Shown here piece after piece: positions 1 to 11,418 of a stretch of 64,000 nt of DNA. The notes beneath the pieces were generated by a model that saw only the letters and a program-made list of their open reading frames with translations, was not told the DNA's origin and searched no databases. Numbering within the stretch: the stretch's first letter is position 1; each line of letters opens with the position of its first letter. Both the position numbers and the translations under genes were made by a program. Source of the stretch: Typhlomys cinereus (Eukaryota; Chordata; Mammalia; Rodentia; Platacanthomyidae); contig JALPQD010000395.1 in the NCBI GenBank assembly GCA_023101885.1, forward strand, positions 134,001-198,000. Direction: 5' to 3'.

Positions 1-115
1 ATCTCCTGCCACCCAGTCTGCTTACTTTCTCCAACTTGCCATGCAACCAAGGATAAACTTGAACTCCTGAACCTCTTGCCGCTGCCCCCTGAGTTCTGGG
101 ATCCTAGGGTCTTTA

Positions 116-185
116 GCATCTAGACCTGCAGTCTATTGACTGAGCGAGGAGCATCTAGGCCTGCAGTCTACTGACTGAGCAACAG
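116..185. repeat. 35-bp tandem duplication
   Basis: Two adjacent 35-bp units (116-150 and 151-185), each starting gcatctag and containing ctgcagtct, differ at only a few positions. The surrounding 1-200 resembles the reverse strand of a B-type SINE. Confidence 0.8.
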
Positions 186-221
186 CCTCGAACCCTCTTG
201 ATTAGTTTAAAAACAATGTTT

Positions 222-383
222 TTGAGGTAGATGAGATGGTTCAGTGGTTAAGGTGCCTGCTTGCAAACCTGGCAACCTGAGGTTGATCGCCAGTGGCCCA
301 CGTGGTAAAAGGAGAGAACTGACTTCCAAAAGTTGTCCTCTGATGTGCTGAAGCGTCTCTCTCTCTTACAAATAAAATACTAT
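222..383 (+). mobile_element. B2/B3-like SINE
   Basis: Begins with tgagatggttcagtggtta, an A-box-like head. The middle cccacgtggtaaaaggagag and the tail aaataaaata are typical of B2/B3 elements. A younger SINE is inserted at its A-rich tail. Confidence 0.7.
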
Positions 384-638
384 ATATTTTTTTAATTTTT
401 TTCATTCTTTATTCAATTGTGCATGTGCGTGTGCATATGTGCGTGTAGAACCATGGGCGAATTCGGGAACCATCCTTGTTTACTCTGCCCCAGGATTCAC
501 AGGCTCCGCCCTACCAGGACCAGAAACACAGGCCGCTCCCGCTTCCGCCCAGCGTCTATACGTGGGGTCTAGGATTCGATCTCAGGACCTTCCGCCTGCA
601 AGGCAGAGGCTTAACCCCTGAGCCACCTCTCCAGCCCC
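384..638 (-). mobile_element. Young IDL-Geo-like SINE, copy 1
   Basis: Antisense copy: A/T-rich tail, short TG array, right half (gggcgaattcgggaacc), then left half ending gccacctctccagcccc. Flanked by a perfect 12-bp target duplication, ataaaatactat (372-383 and 639-650). Confidence 0.85.
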
Positions 639-639
639 A

Positions 640-760
640 TAAAATACTATGTTTTAAGTCACATGCAATGGTGCACATCTGTAATCCCAGCACTGCTACG
701 GAGAGACAAGAAGTGGGTGGACTAGGAGAATCATCTGGACGCTCACAGGTCAGCTCTCCT
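640..760 (+). mobile_element. B-type SINE fragment
   Basis: Contains atggtgcacatctgtaatcccagc, truncated at 20 bases here to gtgcacatctgtaatcccag, the conserved Alu/B1/B4-type internal segment. The 3' part is diverged. Confidence 0.55.
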
Positions 761-761
761 G

Positions 762-977
762 GAGCATGCAGAGGTCTAAGGGTGACTTCAGGAATCATCC
801 TGGATTGCTCTACCTCCTTACTGCTTTGCTCTGGGGTTTCCCAGGCTCTGTCTTCCAGGGCCGAAAGTACTGGCTGCTCCATTTCTACCTGCATTTTACA
901 GGAGATCTGAGATCCAAACTCAGGTCTCTGGCTTCTGAGGCAGAGACTTTATCCACAGAGTCATCTCTCCAGCCCAA
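762..977 (-). mobile_element. Older IDL-Geo-like SINE (antisense)
   Basis: Reverse-strand match to the older subfamily: ggtgacttcaggaatcatcc, then tttcccaggctctg, then the left-half end tcatctctccagccc. It is diverged and lacks a microsatellite tail. Confidence 0.7.
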
Positions 978-1094
978 CAAAAGATATTTCATCTGAATTT
1001 TTTAAAAAAAAATTTAATATGATTACACTGAGCTTTATCAACATCATCGGGTTAATACTTACTCTTACTCATTGCTGGGCCATCTCAGACTCTT

Positions 1095-1265
1095 CCATGT
1101 ACCACGGGTTAGGCTGAGCCTGGTGGCACATGCCTATGAGCCCAGTACTCAGCAGACCCAGGTAGGAAGATCACGGAGTCTGAGGTTGGTTGATCTTCAT
1201 GGCAGGCAGCAGGCAAGCCTGGGCTATGTGTGAGACTTTGTCTCAAGCTCTCTGTCCTTGCAAAC
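1095..1265 (+). mobile_element. B1-like SINE, diverged
   Basis: Contains gcctggtggcacatgcctat, cctgggctatgtgtgagact and tttgtctcaagc in B1/Alu order. Old copy. Confidence 0.6.
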
Positions 1266-1354
1266 AAGGAAAGAGAGTACCACAGTTTATTCTCTTGCTC
1301 ATTGATGGACATCTGTGCCCCTTCCATTTGGGGTTAAGACAAATAAAGCTGCTG

Positions 1355-1432
1355 TGTGGACTGGAAATGTGGCTCAGTGGTAGAGAGCTTGCCTGGCATG
1401 CATGTGAACCTGGTTCAATCCCCGGCGCTGGG
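1355..1432 (+). mobile_element. ID-type SINE
   Basis: tRNA-Ala-derived head: gtggctcagtggtagagagc (A box) and ggttcaatccccggcgctgg (B box). Confidence 0.75.
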
Positions 1433-1662
1433 AGACAGCGTAGCTTGGAGATTTGTTATCTGCATGTCACATGTGTGACCATCAGTTAGATGAAGATATG
1501 AAGCATTTCCCAAACCCCAGAAAGTTCTCTTGTGCCAGGCAATATTGCTTCAGAGATAATCACCATGTCAACTTTTATTACCCTAAACCAGGGGGTTTTT
1601 GGCCTAGAAGCTTATATAAACAGAATTTTAAAAGATTCAATATTTTTTTCGGTCTAGCTTCT

Positions 1663-1689
1663 TTTTTAAAAAAATTATTTATTTATCTG

Positions 1690-1724
<35 letters not shown>

Positions 1725-1994
1725 TTGAGGTCAGAGACAATTTTCCTCCACCACATGGGCTTCCAAGGATCAAACTCAGATCACTAAGTTTGGGAGCTAT
1801 CTCACTGCTGAGCTATCTCACTGCTGAGCTATCTCACTGCTGAGCTATCTCTCACTGCTGAGCTATCTCACTGCTGAGCTATCTCACTGCTGAGCTATCT
1901 CTCACTGCTGAGCTATCTCACTGCTGAGCTATCTCACTGCTGAGCTATCTCACTGCTGAGCTATCTCTCACTGCTGAGCTATCTCACTGGCCCC
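1663..1994 (-). mobile_element. B2/B3-like SINE with expanded head
   Basis: Antisense element: A/T-rich start with a GA microsatellite (1691-1726), ggtcagagacaattttcctc and caccacatgggcttc, then a head that normally reads gctgagctatctcactggccc. That head is amplified into a minisatellite. Confidence 0.7.
1795..1976. repeat. 16/18-bp minisatellite within a SINE head
   Basis: Eleven units of agctatctcactgctg. Seven-of-eleven-type alternation was resolved by eye: three 18-bp variants carry an extra ct (1843-1860, 1893-1910, 1959-1976) and the other eight are 16 bp, in the order SSSL SSL SSSL. A final partial unit runs into the normal SINE end. Confidence 0.95.
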
Positions 1995-2039
1995 TGTCTG
2001 GCTTCTTTAGCGCAATACTCTGAGAAGAATCTATCCTAT

Positions 2040-2400
2040 TACCTGTGCTGGTAATCCACTGTGTGGACACACCACGAGGTGTCTAGCCATTCTCCTATTG
2101 ATGGACATTTAAGTTTGAATATATTATAAATAATAATGCTGTAGCCATTTGTGCAGAAGCTTTTTCATGAGTACATATTTTCATCTGTCATTGTGTAAAT
2201 AGGAGTAGAATATCTGGTTCACAGGGGGAAGTATTCTTATTACTAGAAACTGCCAAACATTTTTTCTCCCAAGATGTCACTCTACGCCCACGTCAACAAT
2301 GCATGAGGGCTTTGGTTGCTCCACAGTCTTGCTGACATTTGTAATTATCGGGACTTTCATTCTAGCTTTCCTGATGGCAAGCAGTGCTATCTCCTGCTGA
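2040..2400 (-). mobile_element. Old LINE-1 3' region fragment
   Basis: Resembles the reverse strand of mammalian L1M 3' sequence: ctattgatggacatttaagt, taataatgctgtagccattt, gagtagaatatctgg, gaaactgccaaac. Old and without coding capacity. Confidence 0.65.
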
Positions 2401-2411
2401 CATTGTTCGTT

Positions 2412-3460
2412 TGTTTTTTCCTCCCTCCCTCCCTCCCTTCCCTATGCTTCTCTCCCTCTCCCTTCCTCCCGTGGCCTTACACGTGTTAGGAAAGTACTGC
2501 AACACTAACTAGCTACATTCCAAGCCTTCTTTCCCTTAATGCAGTGTCAGGCCTGGCTCGGTCTCAGGGCTGCATGGGAGCCGAAGGATCAGCCTGTCAG
2601 ACTGATTAGCAGGACTTGGAAGCAAGGGGTCTGACGGCAGAAGCAGAAGAGCAGCCAGCTAGCCAGGACATGCCCCGAGAGGTATATACATGCTCTCCCC
2701 CTGGGTTTCATGGAGGCAGGGGAGACAGAAGCTTCCACAGAATCACCAGGGGACCCTCATCTGAAGCCTAGCTCCTTCCTAGCAGAAAGGGCTCCCACAA
2801 AGGAATAAAGCCATGAGTTCCAGACACTAGAGGTTTGGGATTGGATTTAGGATTTAGTTTCTATCTTCCCCTCCTATATGGTTCTTCTGCAAGGGGCACA
2901 GGGTCTTGGTGGCTCAGAGCCCATCCCAGGCACCATGCTTCTTTAACGCCCCTGGTGACCTGCACTCTCTGGCTGGCTCAAGTCACCATTCAGGCTACAG
3001 CATAGCCTTGGAAGGAACGCACTGCCCCCTGGTGGTGACTGGGATGGAGCCACCGGGTGGACTCCAACTCCTTCAGGGTGAAAGGAAACCAGGGTCCTGT
3101 TTCTGTGGCAGACACACCCATCATCTCGTGCCCTCCCACAGAACTCCTGTGCACCCCACTGCTACTATCTTCCTCTGCGCACCCCCAAAGGCTGGTTTTC
3201 CCCTGTTCAACTTCCCAGTTCTGTCTGGTCCACGGCTCTCGTGTCTACACAAGAGTGTTGCTGGTGTTTATTCTTGCAGTGAAAATTCTACACAGCAAAC
3301 TGTAAGTTAGAGGCATAGCTCAATGTGCTTTCATGTAAGCAATCATTCCGATCTAAAATCATTCCAAATAAAACCCACTGGTCCACGTGACCTGCCTTCT
3401 GACCTCAAACCCTCCCGTCCCCCATTCCAGCTCTCTTGAGTTCCATTCACACCAATTTTC
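2412..3460. other. Intergenic sequence, mostly unrecognised
   Basis: A CT-rich tract (about 2420-2470) followed by unique-looking sequence. An open frame at 2906-3310 shows no recognisable domain or splice context, so I do not call a gene. Confidence 0.5.
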
Positions 3461-3464
3461 TGTT

Positions 3465-4010
3465 TTTTTAATTTTTTAACATTTTTTATTATTATTTCTG
3501 CTCATACAAACTTAATAGGTAGACCAGTTCCCTCCCCCCTCCTCCCCCTGGACCCCCTGCTCCCTTTCCCTCCCTCCCCACCTCCCAGTGCCTCCCCCCC
3601 AATTCCCACAGAGTCCTTTATTGTGTATGCCTAACTCTTCTCTTGGTCCTCCTCTCCGATGATGTACAAGGACCCAGTGGCATTTCCCTGAACCCTTTCT
3701 CGTGTTCCCCTTAAGCATAGGAACACTACTGTGGCTGTCAATCCCTTGCCTCCAAGGATCTTGGTGTCCTTTAGCCGATGCTAGACTTTATGAGGTCAAT
3801 AGTGTGTTGGACATTGCGCAGGGCATGCAAAGTCCTATTATGATTGCTTCAGCCCTAACTAGTGTGGAGAATCTTCAGATCATTGCTCCTCCCATCCTTT
3901 TGCTCTTACAATCTTACCGCCCCCTCTTCCTCAAATGTCCCTGAGCTTCAGGAAGGGGGGAGATTAGGCTGGCTTAGTTCTATGTGGATGATATAGAGTC
4001 TCTGAAGTTC
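3465..4010 (-). mobile_element. L1-like 3' UTR, antisense
   Basis: T-rich start, then a long pyrimidine tract (3530-3600), then sequence matching in reverse the purine-rich element at 37,620-37,860 (cacagagtcctttattgtgt against its acacagtaaaggactctctg). A purine-rich tract before a poly(A) is typical of L1 3' UTRs. Confidence 0.6.
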
Positions 4011-4324
4011 TGGACTGTGGTTTGTTGATTTTCTTTTGCAGTTTTGCTGCTCCTGCAATGCCCTTCACTCCATCCTGATGGGCATTGTATGTCACCCCCT
4101 GGTCAGAGACAAAAAACTGTTAAACTGGAGTCTTGTTATAATAGCACATTCAAGGGTAGATGTAATAAAAGCAGGAAACCTCGGTGAGGGAGGAGTCAGT
4201 CACCCATTTGCAAAATGATCACCTTTCATCTCAATTTTCTATGTTTTGTTTTGGAGACAAGGTTTTATATATCCCAAGCTCACCTCAAACTCTCTATGTA
4301 GCCAAGGATATCCCTGAGCTGCTG

Positions 4325-4625
4325 CTGCTTTTAAAAATATTATTTTGTGTGCGCTTGTATGTTCCCACGAGTGCCATAGTGCACGCGTGGAGGTCCGAGG
4401 ACAACTTTCAGGAGTCAGTTCTCTCTCTCTCTCTCTCTTTTTTTTAACCTCCTGAGGCAGCGTCTCTCTTGTTATGGACTCCTGGATAACTGGTCTTGAG
4501 TTTCTGATTTACAGATGTGCGGTACCGTTTATGGGGTTTGGTAGTTTCCTGGAATTGAACCCAGGTCATCAGGTTTGCTTGGCTCTTGGAACTTTTTTAC
4601 CCATGGAGTCATCTCAACCAGTCCT
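4325..4625 (-). mobile_element. B2/B3-like SINE, diverged antisense
   Basis: Contains cacgcgtggaggtccgagga and acaactttcaggagtcagtt, then catggagtcatctcaacca. This is the reverse strand of a B2/B3-type element with a CT microsatellite inside. Confidence 0.55.
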
Positions 4626-4974
4626 TTTTTCTTGGGAGACTGACTATAGGGGCTACATGATAATATCCTGGCTCCAAACAAAAACAAAAAAGATCTCATA
4701 ACTACTTGCTGTATGCTTCCTTTTCTAACACCTGCCTAAGAGCACCGACCATCTGCCTGGCCCCCAGCAAGAAAGAAGAGAGGAGACATTCTTTGCTGGT
4801 AGCTACAAGGCAGTAGTGGGGTCTTGTGATTAAGTGAGAGGACTGGGCTAGGAGGTAAGCGGGGGGGGGGGACCCAAGAGTCCACATTTTAGGAGAATAA
4901 AGCCATGGGGGGGTAGGGACTTCAGAGGAGCAGAAGGGAAGTTTCAAGGTCAACTTTGGGTATGTGAGACCCTC

Positions 4975-4975
4975 T

Positions 4976-5016
<41 letters not shown>

Positions 5017-5036
5017 TACATACATACATACATACA
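4975..5036. repeat. (CA)n(CATA)n microsatellite
   Basis: A CA array passes into catacatacata, at the junction with a B4-like SINE. Confidence 0.95.
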
Positions 5037-5059
5037 GAGAAAAAGTCATGGGAAAGAGA

Positions 5060-5285
5060 AGGATTTGGGAGACGGAGTGGTAAGGAAATGTACTTGTCAC
5101 ATTAGCATGAGGACCTCTGTTCAGATCCCCCAGACCCACAGAAGTCCAGGCATGCTCGTGGTTGTCTGTTATTCCCCAGCACCTATATTAAGATGAGAGG
5201 CAAGAACAGGAGAATTCCCAGGAGCTCCAGGCCTGCTAGCCTGGCACACTCAGTAGTGAGCAACAGACCCTGTCTATGTTGGGAC
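5060..5285 (+). mobile_element. B4-like SINE
   Basis: Shows tgaggacctctgttcagatc, agcacctatattaagatgag, caggagctccaggcctg and gcaacagaccctgtct in B4 order. Confidence 0.6.
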
Positions 5286-5394
5286 ATGAGTGTCTTCCCT
5301 ACACACAATGATAAAGAACATTTAGGGTACAAATTCAAGGAGTGTCAAAAATTTTAGCAATCCAGGTGAATAATTGTGTAGTGAGATGAAGATT

Positions 5395-5828
5395 AGATAG
5401 ATGAATAGATGATAAGTAGATAGATAGATGAATAGATGATAGATAGGTACACACATATATACATATATGCACATATAGATGATAGATCTAGTACAGGGTA
5501 GAGCTCTCTTCTCCTCTCCAAGTTCTGAGGTCTTTCTACCCATCCTCCCTCTCTTTCTCCTCCTGACAGACTGTCATGGGAGCTCTCTCCCTGTCCTCTC
5601 TGATTTTAAGCTCTCTTTTGTTCTAAAGCTCTCCTATCCTAAGACTAAACTATGGCTTCCTTGGCCATCAAGTTCTCAATTTAAAAAACCCTCCAATTTA
5701 TTAAAAAAGTAAAAGATACATAGATGATGGATGATAGATATGTAATGATAGATGATATATAGTAGGTAGATAATAGATGATAAATACACAATTGATAGAG
5801 ATAAATGATAGAGAAATATAGATAGGTC

Positions 5829-5874
<46 letters not shown>

Positions 5875-5875
5875 C
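5395..5875. repeat. GATA-family microsatellite cluster
   Basis: Interrupted gata/gatg arrays at 5395-5490 and 5715-5870, the latter ending in a pure (GATA)n run. Between them lies unrecognised CT-rich sequence. Confidence 0.9.
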
Positions 5876-5955
5876 CAGTACAGCTGCAGCTAAAACCCAG
5901 GATCTTGCGAATACTCAGCAAGAGCTATACCACTGAACTTTACCCTCAGCCCCTA
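5875..5955 (-). mobile_element. ID-type SINE, antisense
   Basis: Reads aaaacccaggatcttgcgaa, then gagctataccactgaacttt and cctcagcccc, the reverse of an ID head. Confidence 0.6.
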
Positions 5956-6585
5956 GTGTAAGATTTTTTTTTAATTAAAATTAATGCAAAAGTCCATGTT
6001 GCCCAAAAGAGTCTAAGGCAACATACTACAGAGATACCTGCACATAATACTCACTATAGCATGGTTCACAGCAACTATTATGGAAGAGTTATGTGGTCAT
6101 TTTCCTCTTGACATCACATGATGCTGGCCTGGACTTTGCCCCCAGTCTAACTTAAAGGAGGTTTTCGTGTAACCATTTGAAACATTCTGTCCTGGAAAGT
6201 AGGACTCAGAAAGTAAACAGCCCCTAAGACTCAGGAAATTCTAATAAGATTCAGGATGTGTGTGTGTGTGTGTCGGGTTCTTCAAAGTGAAGGAAAGCAG
6301 TAAACAATGGCTGGGGGCGTGGGGGATAAGAGACGTCTCAGGTCAGCCCAGCTTCTGGAGAAAGACCTAACTGCATGTCTCGCACAGACTTCTAGCATTG
6401 TAATTTCTGTGAGTTTCACCTAGGCTGGGGTGGGCTTTTGGGGGACAATAGCTGCTTTTGGGTCAGTTCTGTTCCTGTAAGTAGCCCTCATCCATACTAT
6501 TGTAAGCGACCCCAAGGAACTCGTTGGTTCCACAAGTTGACTTTGATGTGATCAATATGTCAGGTGTTGAATACCTGTTTGGAGT
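5956..6585. other. Intergenic stretch with no recognisable gene
   Basis: AT-rich to mixed sequence with a short TG run at 6257-6274. I see no exon, RNA gene or clear repeat. Confidence 0.5.
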
Positions 6586-6782
6586 GAATGTGTGGTGTCT
6601 TACCATCACAGAATCAATCTATGTGTCCAACCACAGAGGAATGCATGAAGAAAATGTGGCTTATATACACAGTGGGGTTTTATTTGGCTATAAGTAGCAA
6701 AATTATGTCATTTGGGGGAAAATGGATGGGATTACAGATCGTTTTAGGCCAGATTCAGCTCTCTTTCATATGTGGAATCAAA

Positions 6783-6800
<18 letters not shown>
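6586..6800 (+). mobile_element. Old LINE-1 3' UTR fragment
   Basis: Matches the classic L1M 3' pattern: tgtccaaccacagaggaatg, agaaaatgtggcttatatac, aattatgtcatttgggg, catatgtggaatcaaat, followed by a TG array (6784-6822). Confidence 0.75.
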
Positions 6801-6828
<28 letters not shown>

Positions 6829-7199
6829 AGAGATTATTGGGTAGAGAAGAGACCTAGTGGAATGGTAGGTTCAGGAGTGAGTAATAGGAATGGATATGGT
6901 CAAAGCATATGACATATTTGAATAGAAAGGTTAGTATGAAACCCGTCGCTTCCTACAGTGAATATATGTTAATCGTTCTTAAAAATTTTCCACGATGAAC
7001 AAAGTACTAAAAATGCAACCCAGTGCCTGAGGAGGAAGCTCAGCTGAAGATGAAGCTCAAATTACAACGGATGCTCAAAGGCGTCCATCAGCTTGGACCA
7101 CCCGCACCCTCCTGCTCTTCCTCTATGAAACCTGTAGGTGGCGCACTCGGCCTGCCCATGGACCATGGTTTCCCACTGGTTTCCTGATCAAGAGGTCAC

Positions 7200-7285
7200 T
7201 GATAAACCTCCACTAGCAATCTGTGGCCTAAGCCCCGTCCACTCTCTGGGCCCTAGTTTTTCTATCTGTAAAGGATGGAGACCTC
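7200..7285 (+). mobile_element. MIR fragment
   Basis: Reads ctctgggccctagtttttct, then atctgtaaaggatgg, the MIR core reading ctctgggcctcagtttcctc and atctgtaaaatgg. Ancient mammalian SINE. Confidence 0.6.
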
Positions 7286-7733
7286 AGACTTCTTTTCTAG
7301 CTGGGCTATTCTAAGCCTGAGTTCTCATTCAGTCACTCACAATGAATATCATTTGGAAGATAGTCATGTACGTTCAATCACATCTCTCTCTCTCTCTCTC
7401 TCTCTCTCTCCCCCCTCCCTCCCCCATATTATGACTCGAGTTATCCTGGAACTCACTGTATAACCCAGATTGTCTCAAACTGGTGATCCTCCTCAGACTT
7501 CTCCAGTCCCACTTGTGAGTTTTTTTTTTTTTATGGAAAGGAAATGACAGTTTAATATATGAAGCCATAGATTCACTATAGTTCTTGCAGTATTTTATCT
7601 ATACTTACATTTTAACAATATCTATTTCATGGTAAGTTTACTCTAAAATTTTCAATTATTTTGAAAATTAAGATACACAAGGGAAGTTAAAAGTTATTGT
7701 CAGCAAAATGCTATTATAAAATTACAAGCTTTG

Positions 7734-7929
7734 GGGGCTGGAGAGGTGGCTCAGGGGTTAAGCCTCTGCCTTGCAGGCGGAAGGTCCCGAGTTCGGATCC
7801 TAGACACCGGGCGGAAGCGGGGGCGGCCTGCGTTTCTGGTCCTGTAGGGCAGAGCCTGTGAATCCCTGGGCAGAGTAAACAAGGAGGAGGTGGAGGCGTC
7901 CATGGTGGTTCCCAAATTCGCCCGTGGTT

Positions 7930-7969
<40 letters not shown>

Positions 7970-8017
7970 GCACACACGCACACACGCACAATTGAATAAA
8001 TAAATAAAATATTTTTA
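7734..8017 (+). mobile_element. Young IDL-Geo-like SINE, copy 2 (sense reference copy)
   Basis: Sense orientation shows the architecture. Left half: gggctggagaggtggctcag (Pol III A-box at about 7747) and B-box gttcggatcc (7791-7800). Right half has ggtcctgtagggcagagcct and cccaaattcgcccgtgg. It ends with a CA array and gaataaataaataaa. Flanked by a 16-bp duplication aaaattacaagctttg (7718-7733, 8018-8033). Confidence 0.9.
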
Positions 8018-8407
8018 AAAATTACAAGCTTTGACTCAATGAACTAAAAAATAGTGTGAAAATTAAAGGAAAAAATTTCTTAATATCTGCATATTTTAAG
8101 CCTGATTGTTTCTTGAACATTGTAAACATATATACATCAGATTTCTTTAAAAACATCAGTATTATTTCAGCTCTCTTATTAAAAAATAGAATGGTATTCA
8201 GGTTTAAGACTCCAGGAAACTTAATTACAATACTGTCAACAAGTAGCAACCACCACTTCAGATACAAATTATTCCTAATATTTAGATTTGAAAGATTACT
8301 TTTGTCCTTTAACACTAAATATCATTCCTTTACATTCCAATTATAAGATAATCGTTGTTAGAAACTTACTTTAAAAAAAAAAGAAAAAGAAAAGCCCAAA
8401 TAGACAC

Positions 8408-8825
8408 TGTTGCAGTTCATCTGAATGTTGCTGATAAATGACCATCAAATGGTTTGAGGGAACAAGGAGTTTATTTTCTTATGATGGTCGGGTTTCAGTC
8501 TGGAGGCCAGCTTGATGGGAGAACAGGCACCAACACCAAGGCTGAAGGAACTGGCCACACCATCTCTATGTAAAGGCTGAGAGAGGGATGATCCTTACTT
8601 GCCAGATCAGTACATCTGGCCAAATATGCACAAGGATGCCAATTCTCTCAACCAGCTCTCTGTATTTTATTCCTGGGCCTAATCCCACCTATATGGACCT
8701 TCCTCATCAGCCGAACAATCTCTTGCAGGTTTGCTCTGGGCTTAACCCAACCACTAATTCTCCACAAGTGTACCCAGAGCTCAAACCCTCAGCTATCAAG
8801 TTGACACCTGTGCCTAACTATGACA
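8408..8825 (+). mobile_element. MaLR-type solo LTR, copy 1
   Basis: Starts TGTTGCAG and ends CTATGACA. Contains cttgcaggtttgctctgggc and tcaagttgacacctgtgcc, matching the ORR1/MaLR LTR layout. Flanks gacac and gaaac agree at 4 of 5 bases. No internal retroviral sequence. Confidence 0.8.
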
Positions 8826-9070
8826 GAAACTTACTGTAATTAGGAATTTTAAAAATACTCTGCATAAATTTCAAATTCCTAAAGATAAGCACAGTCATGT
8901 GCTTGGGTAAGTTTGCAGAAACAGAAAACCCATCTTTACTTTTTTTCTTTATGAGTACATATGTGATTGGGGGTGATGCATGTGTCATGCATGCTTGCAT
9001 GTGTGTGTGAACATGTATGGAGGCCCAAATTGGTCAGCATGTATGTAGAGACCCACAGTTGATATTGGGT

Positions 9071-9475
9071 TGTCCTAGTTAGATAAATGTCACCTTGACA
9101 ACTGAAGGCGAGCTCTAGGCACATCTGTAAAGAATTAGTAGTAAAGGCAAATCGTAAGTAAGTCTTCAGAAAATTGTCTGACTGATGAGGAAAGACCCAG
9201 TCCAACGTGGGTGAGTTAGTGGATAAGATGGGGGATGATGGCTCAATGGCATACTTTGGCAGATGTGGGCAGACTTGCAGTCTAACAAGTAAGGTTTGCC
9301 CCTCTCTCAGCACTCTCTGGGGATATGGTGTGGCCAGTTACCTTGGCTCCTGGTGTTAGTGTAAACTCTCCTGCCAAGCTGGAGACTATAATGGAGACTC
9401 ACAAGCAAGAATAAAACCCTTTGTTTCCATAAGCTATCTGTTCATGAATTTACTGGAAACAAACAAGAAAACGGC
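9071..9475 (-). mobile_element. MaLR-type solo LTR, copy 2 (antisense, diverged)
   Basis: Reverse strand of the same LTR: tgtcctagttag at the left, ggtgtggccagttaccttgg, then aataaaaccctttgtttcc near the end. The right end is too diverged to place exactly. It lies 245 bp from copy 1 in opposite orientation. Confidence 0.7.
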
Positions 9476-9484
9476 AACTCACAG

Positions 9485-11090
9485 GATTCACCTGTGAGTA
9501 TTTGACAGACAGACGTTGCATCTTAGAAACTGTTACAACCTCTCTCAACCACTCGAAGTCTGAGAACCACATAAAAACCAACTGGTACACAAGCAAGATG
9601 GGACCAGAAGGGCATGATGATATATGTCTGCGTGACCTTCAACATGGGAGACTAAGGCGTGTCTGCAGCCCTCCCATCTTTAAGAAAACGACAGACCTCA
9701 TCTAGTGAAGAAAGAACAACTGTAAAATGCTTAGACTCCTGTAGTGTTACTAAATAACTGAGCCATCTCTCCAGCTCACATACTATTTCTTTCTGAAATT
9801 ACTAGACTTTTTCTCCTTGGGTTTACAGAAAAATTGAAGGTATTAGGCCGCAGGGTGGGAGTGGCTCTGTTGTCTTCAGACAGCTGGGCATCCATCCATC
9901 CAACAGATGCTAATTTTGTTCTCATGTCAAATGTCCATTCAGAGCTCCATCTCCCAACCAAGGCAGAGCTGTGATGTGTTCAGGGTGGAACCATATCCCA
10001 GTCTAGAAAGAAGGACGGACGGACCTTGGGCATGAAGAGGACATCTTGGGGGAGTCCTTGTGAAGAAGAGAACGGAGGACCACACGGGGCAGTAAGTCCC
10101 CTAGCAATGGACAGCTGGACCAGGACCCAAAACTGACCAATGACAGGCACCTGAGATATCTCTAATGGGCATGGGTGGGGAGAAGGGGTGCCAGGCCCTG
10201 GCATAGTCTCCAAGTGTGGCCCTCTCTTCTCTCTCCTTAAACTCAGGGAGAGATTTTAGTCAGAACAAAGTGACCAGAGCCCAAGTTTGAATATAAATGG
10301 GGAAACGCATGTCCAGAGGGAAGGAGGAGTCGGGGCAACACTGGGGCAGAAGCAACCCCAGAGGGTCAGAAGTGCTGGGTCCACGGAGCCAAGGGCACCC
10401 AGAGCCTCGGTGTTCACAGCACCCGGCTGGGTCTGAGCCTCATCCCCTGCTGATCCTGACTGGAGTGAGCAGTGAGCTGGAAGCAGTTGCTGCTGTCAGG
10501 TTTGGGGGTGAGTGGGGAAGGCAGAGGTGGGCACAAGACAAAGGGAGAGGAGGGAGGGAAGAAGGGGGAGCACAGAGAAGAGGCAGGAAGCTTGGGGTCC
10601 AGATAGACAACCTGTGTTTAACGTTGGGGGAGGTGCCCCGCTTTCCCTAGGCTGTTGAGAGCTTTTCAGGACACAGTGGTGGTGGGGGGCAAGGAGTGGG
10701 AGGGGGGCGTGTGATGAGGACTCCTGGGGCTCCCTGCCAGGAGCTGGAGGGCTAAGAAATGATCCCACTCCACGCTGACACTTCCTGCAACTAATGGGGG
10801 CCACCCATCCTCCCACTCACCCACCCACTGAGCCAGGGTAGATCCAGGTTTGGGGGGTGGTGGTCCTAGAGCTTCAACAATTTGGGGGGGAGATGCTTAG
10901 GAAAAAGAACCAAAATTATAGATCCAGAATCAGGACTCCCTGACCCAGCTTACGGGGGTGTCTCTACTCAATCACCTTTATTTTCTCAGCGTCTCTCACC
11001 CTTGCCTGAGAGGCAGGAGGGATACGAGATGGAGGGTCACCTGGGCTGGAATTTTAGCTGAGTCTTGCCTCATGCAAAGATCTGTATTCT
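9485..11090. other. Intergenic, largely unique sequence
   Basis: No exon recognised. From 10,290 to 10,880 the sequence is purine- and G-rich, including several GGGGGG runs. A 117-codon open frame there lacks any family signature. Confidence 0.5.
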
Positions 11091-11094
11091 TGTT

Positions 11095-11330
11095 TTAAAA
11101 CTTTATTTATCTTACTTATTTTGTGCATGCATGCGTGCATTTGAGAGAGAGTGTGTGCATCAGAAGACACTGTATGTCCCTGTTGGAGGATCAAGGGTGA
11201 CCTCGGAAATCATCCTGGATTGCTTCTACCTCCTTTCCACCTATCGTTTTTTATGTGGAACCTGAGGTCTGAATTCAAGACCTTCTGTTGGTGAGGCAGA
11301 ATCTTAACCCCTGAACCATCTCTCCAATTC
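11095..11330 (-). mobile_element. Older IDL-Geo-like SINE, antisense
   Basis: Reads tgtatgtccctgttggagga, ggtgacctcggaaatcatcc, then aggcagaatcttaacccctg and aaccatctctccaa. The middle part is deleted relative to other copies. Confidence 0.75.
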
Positions 11331-11339
11331 CCTGAATTC

Positions 11340-11375
11340 TTTAAAATTTATTTATTTGAGGAAAGACAGAGAGAG

Positions 11376-11418
<43 letters not shown>

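Noticed and set aside
1795..1976. CRISPR-like array of short repeats
   Set aside because: The units are directly adjacent with no unique spacers, in a rodent genome, inside a SINE. It is a minisatellite.
7747..7800. Possible tRNA gene (A and B boxes)
   Set aside because: The boxes belong to the SINE's tRNA-Ala-derived head. No full cloverleaf can be formed.
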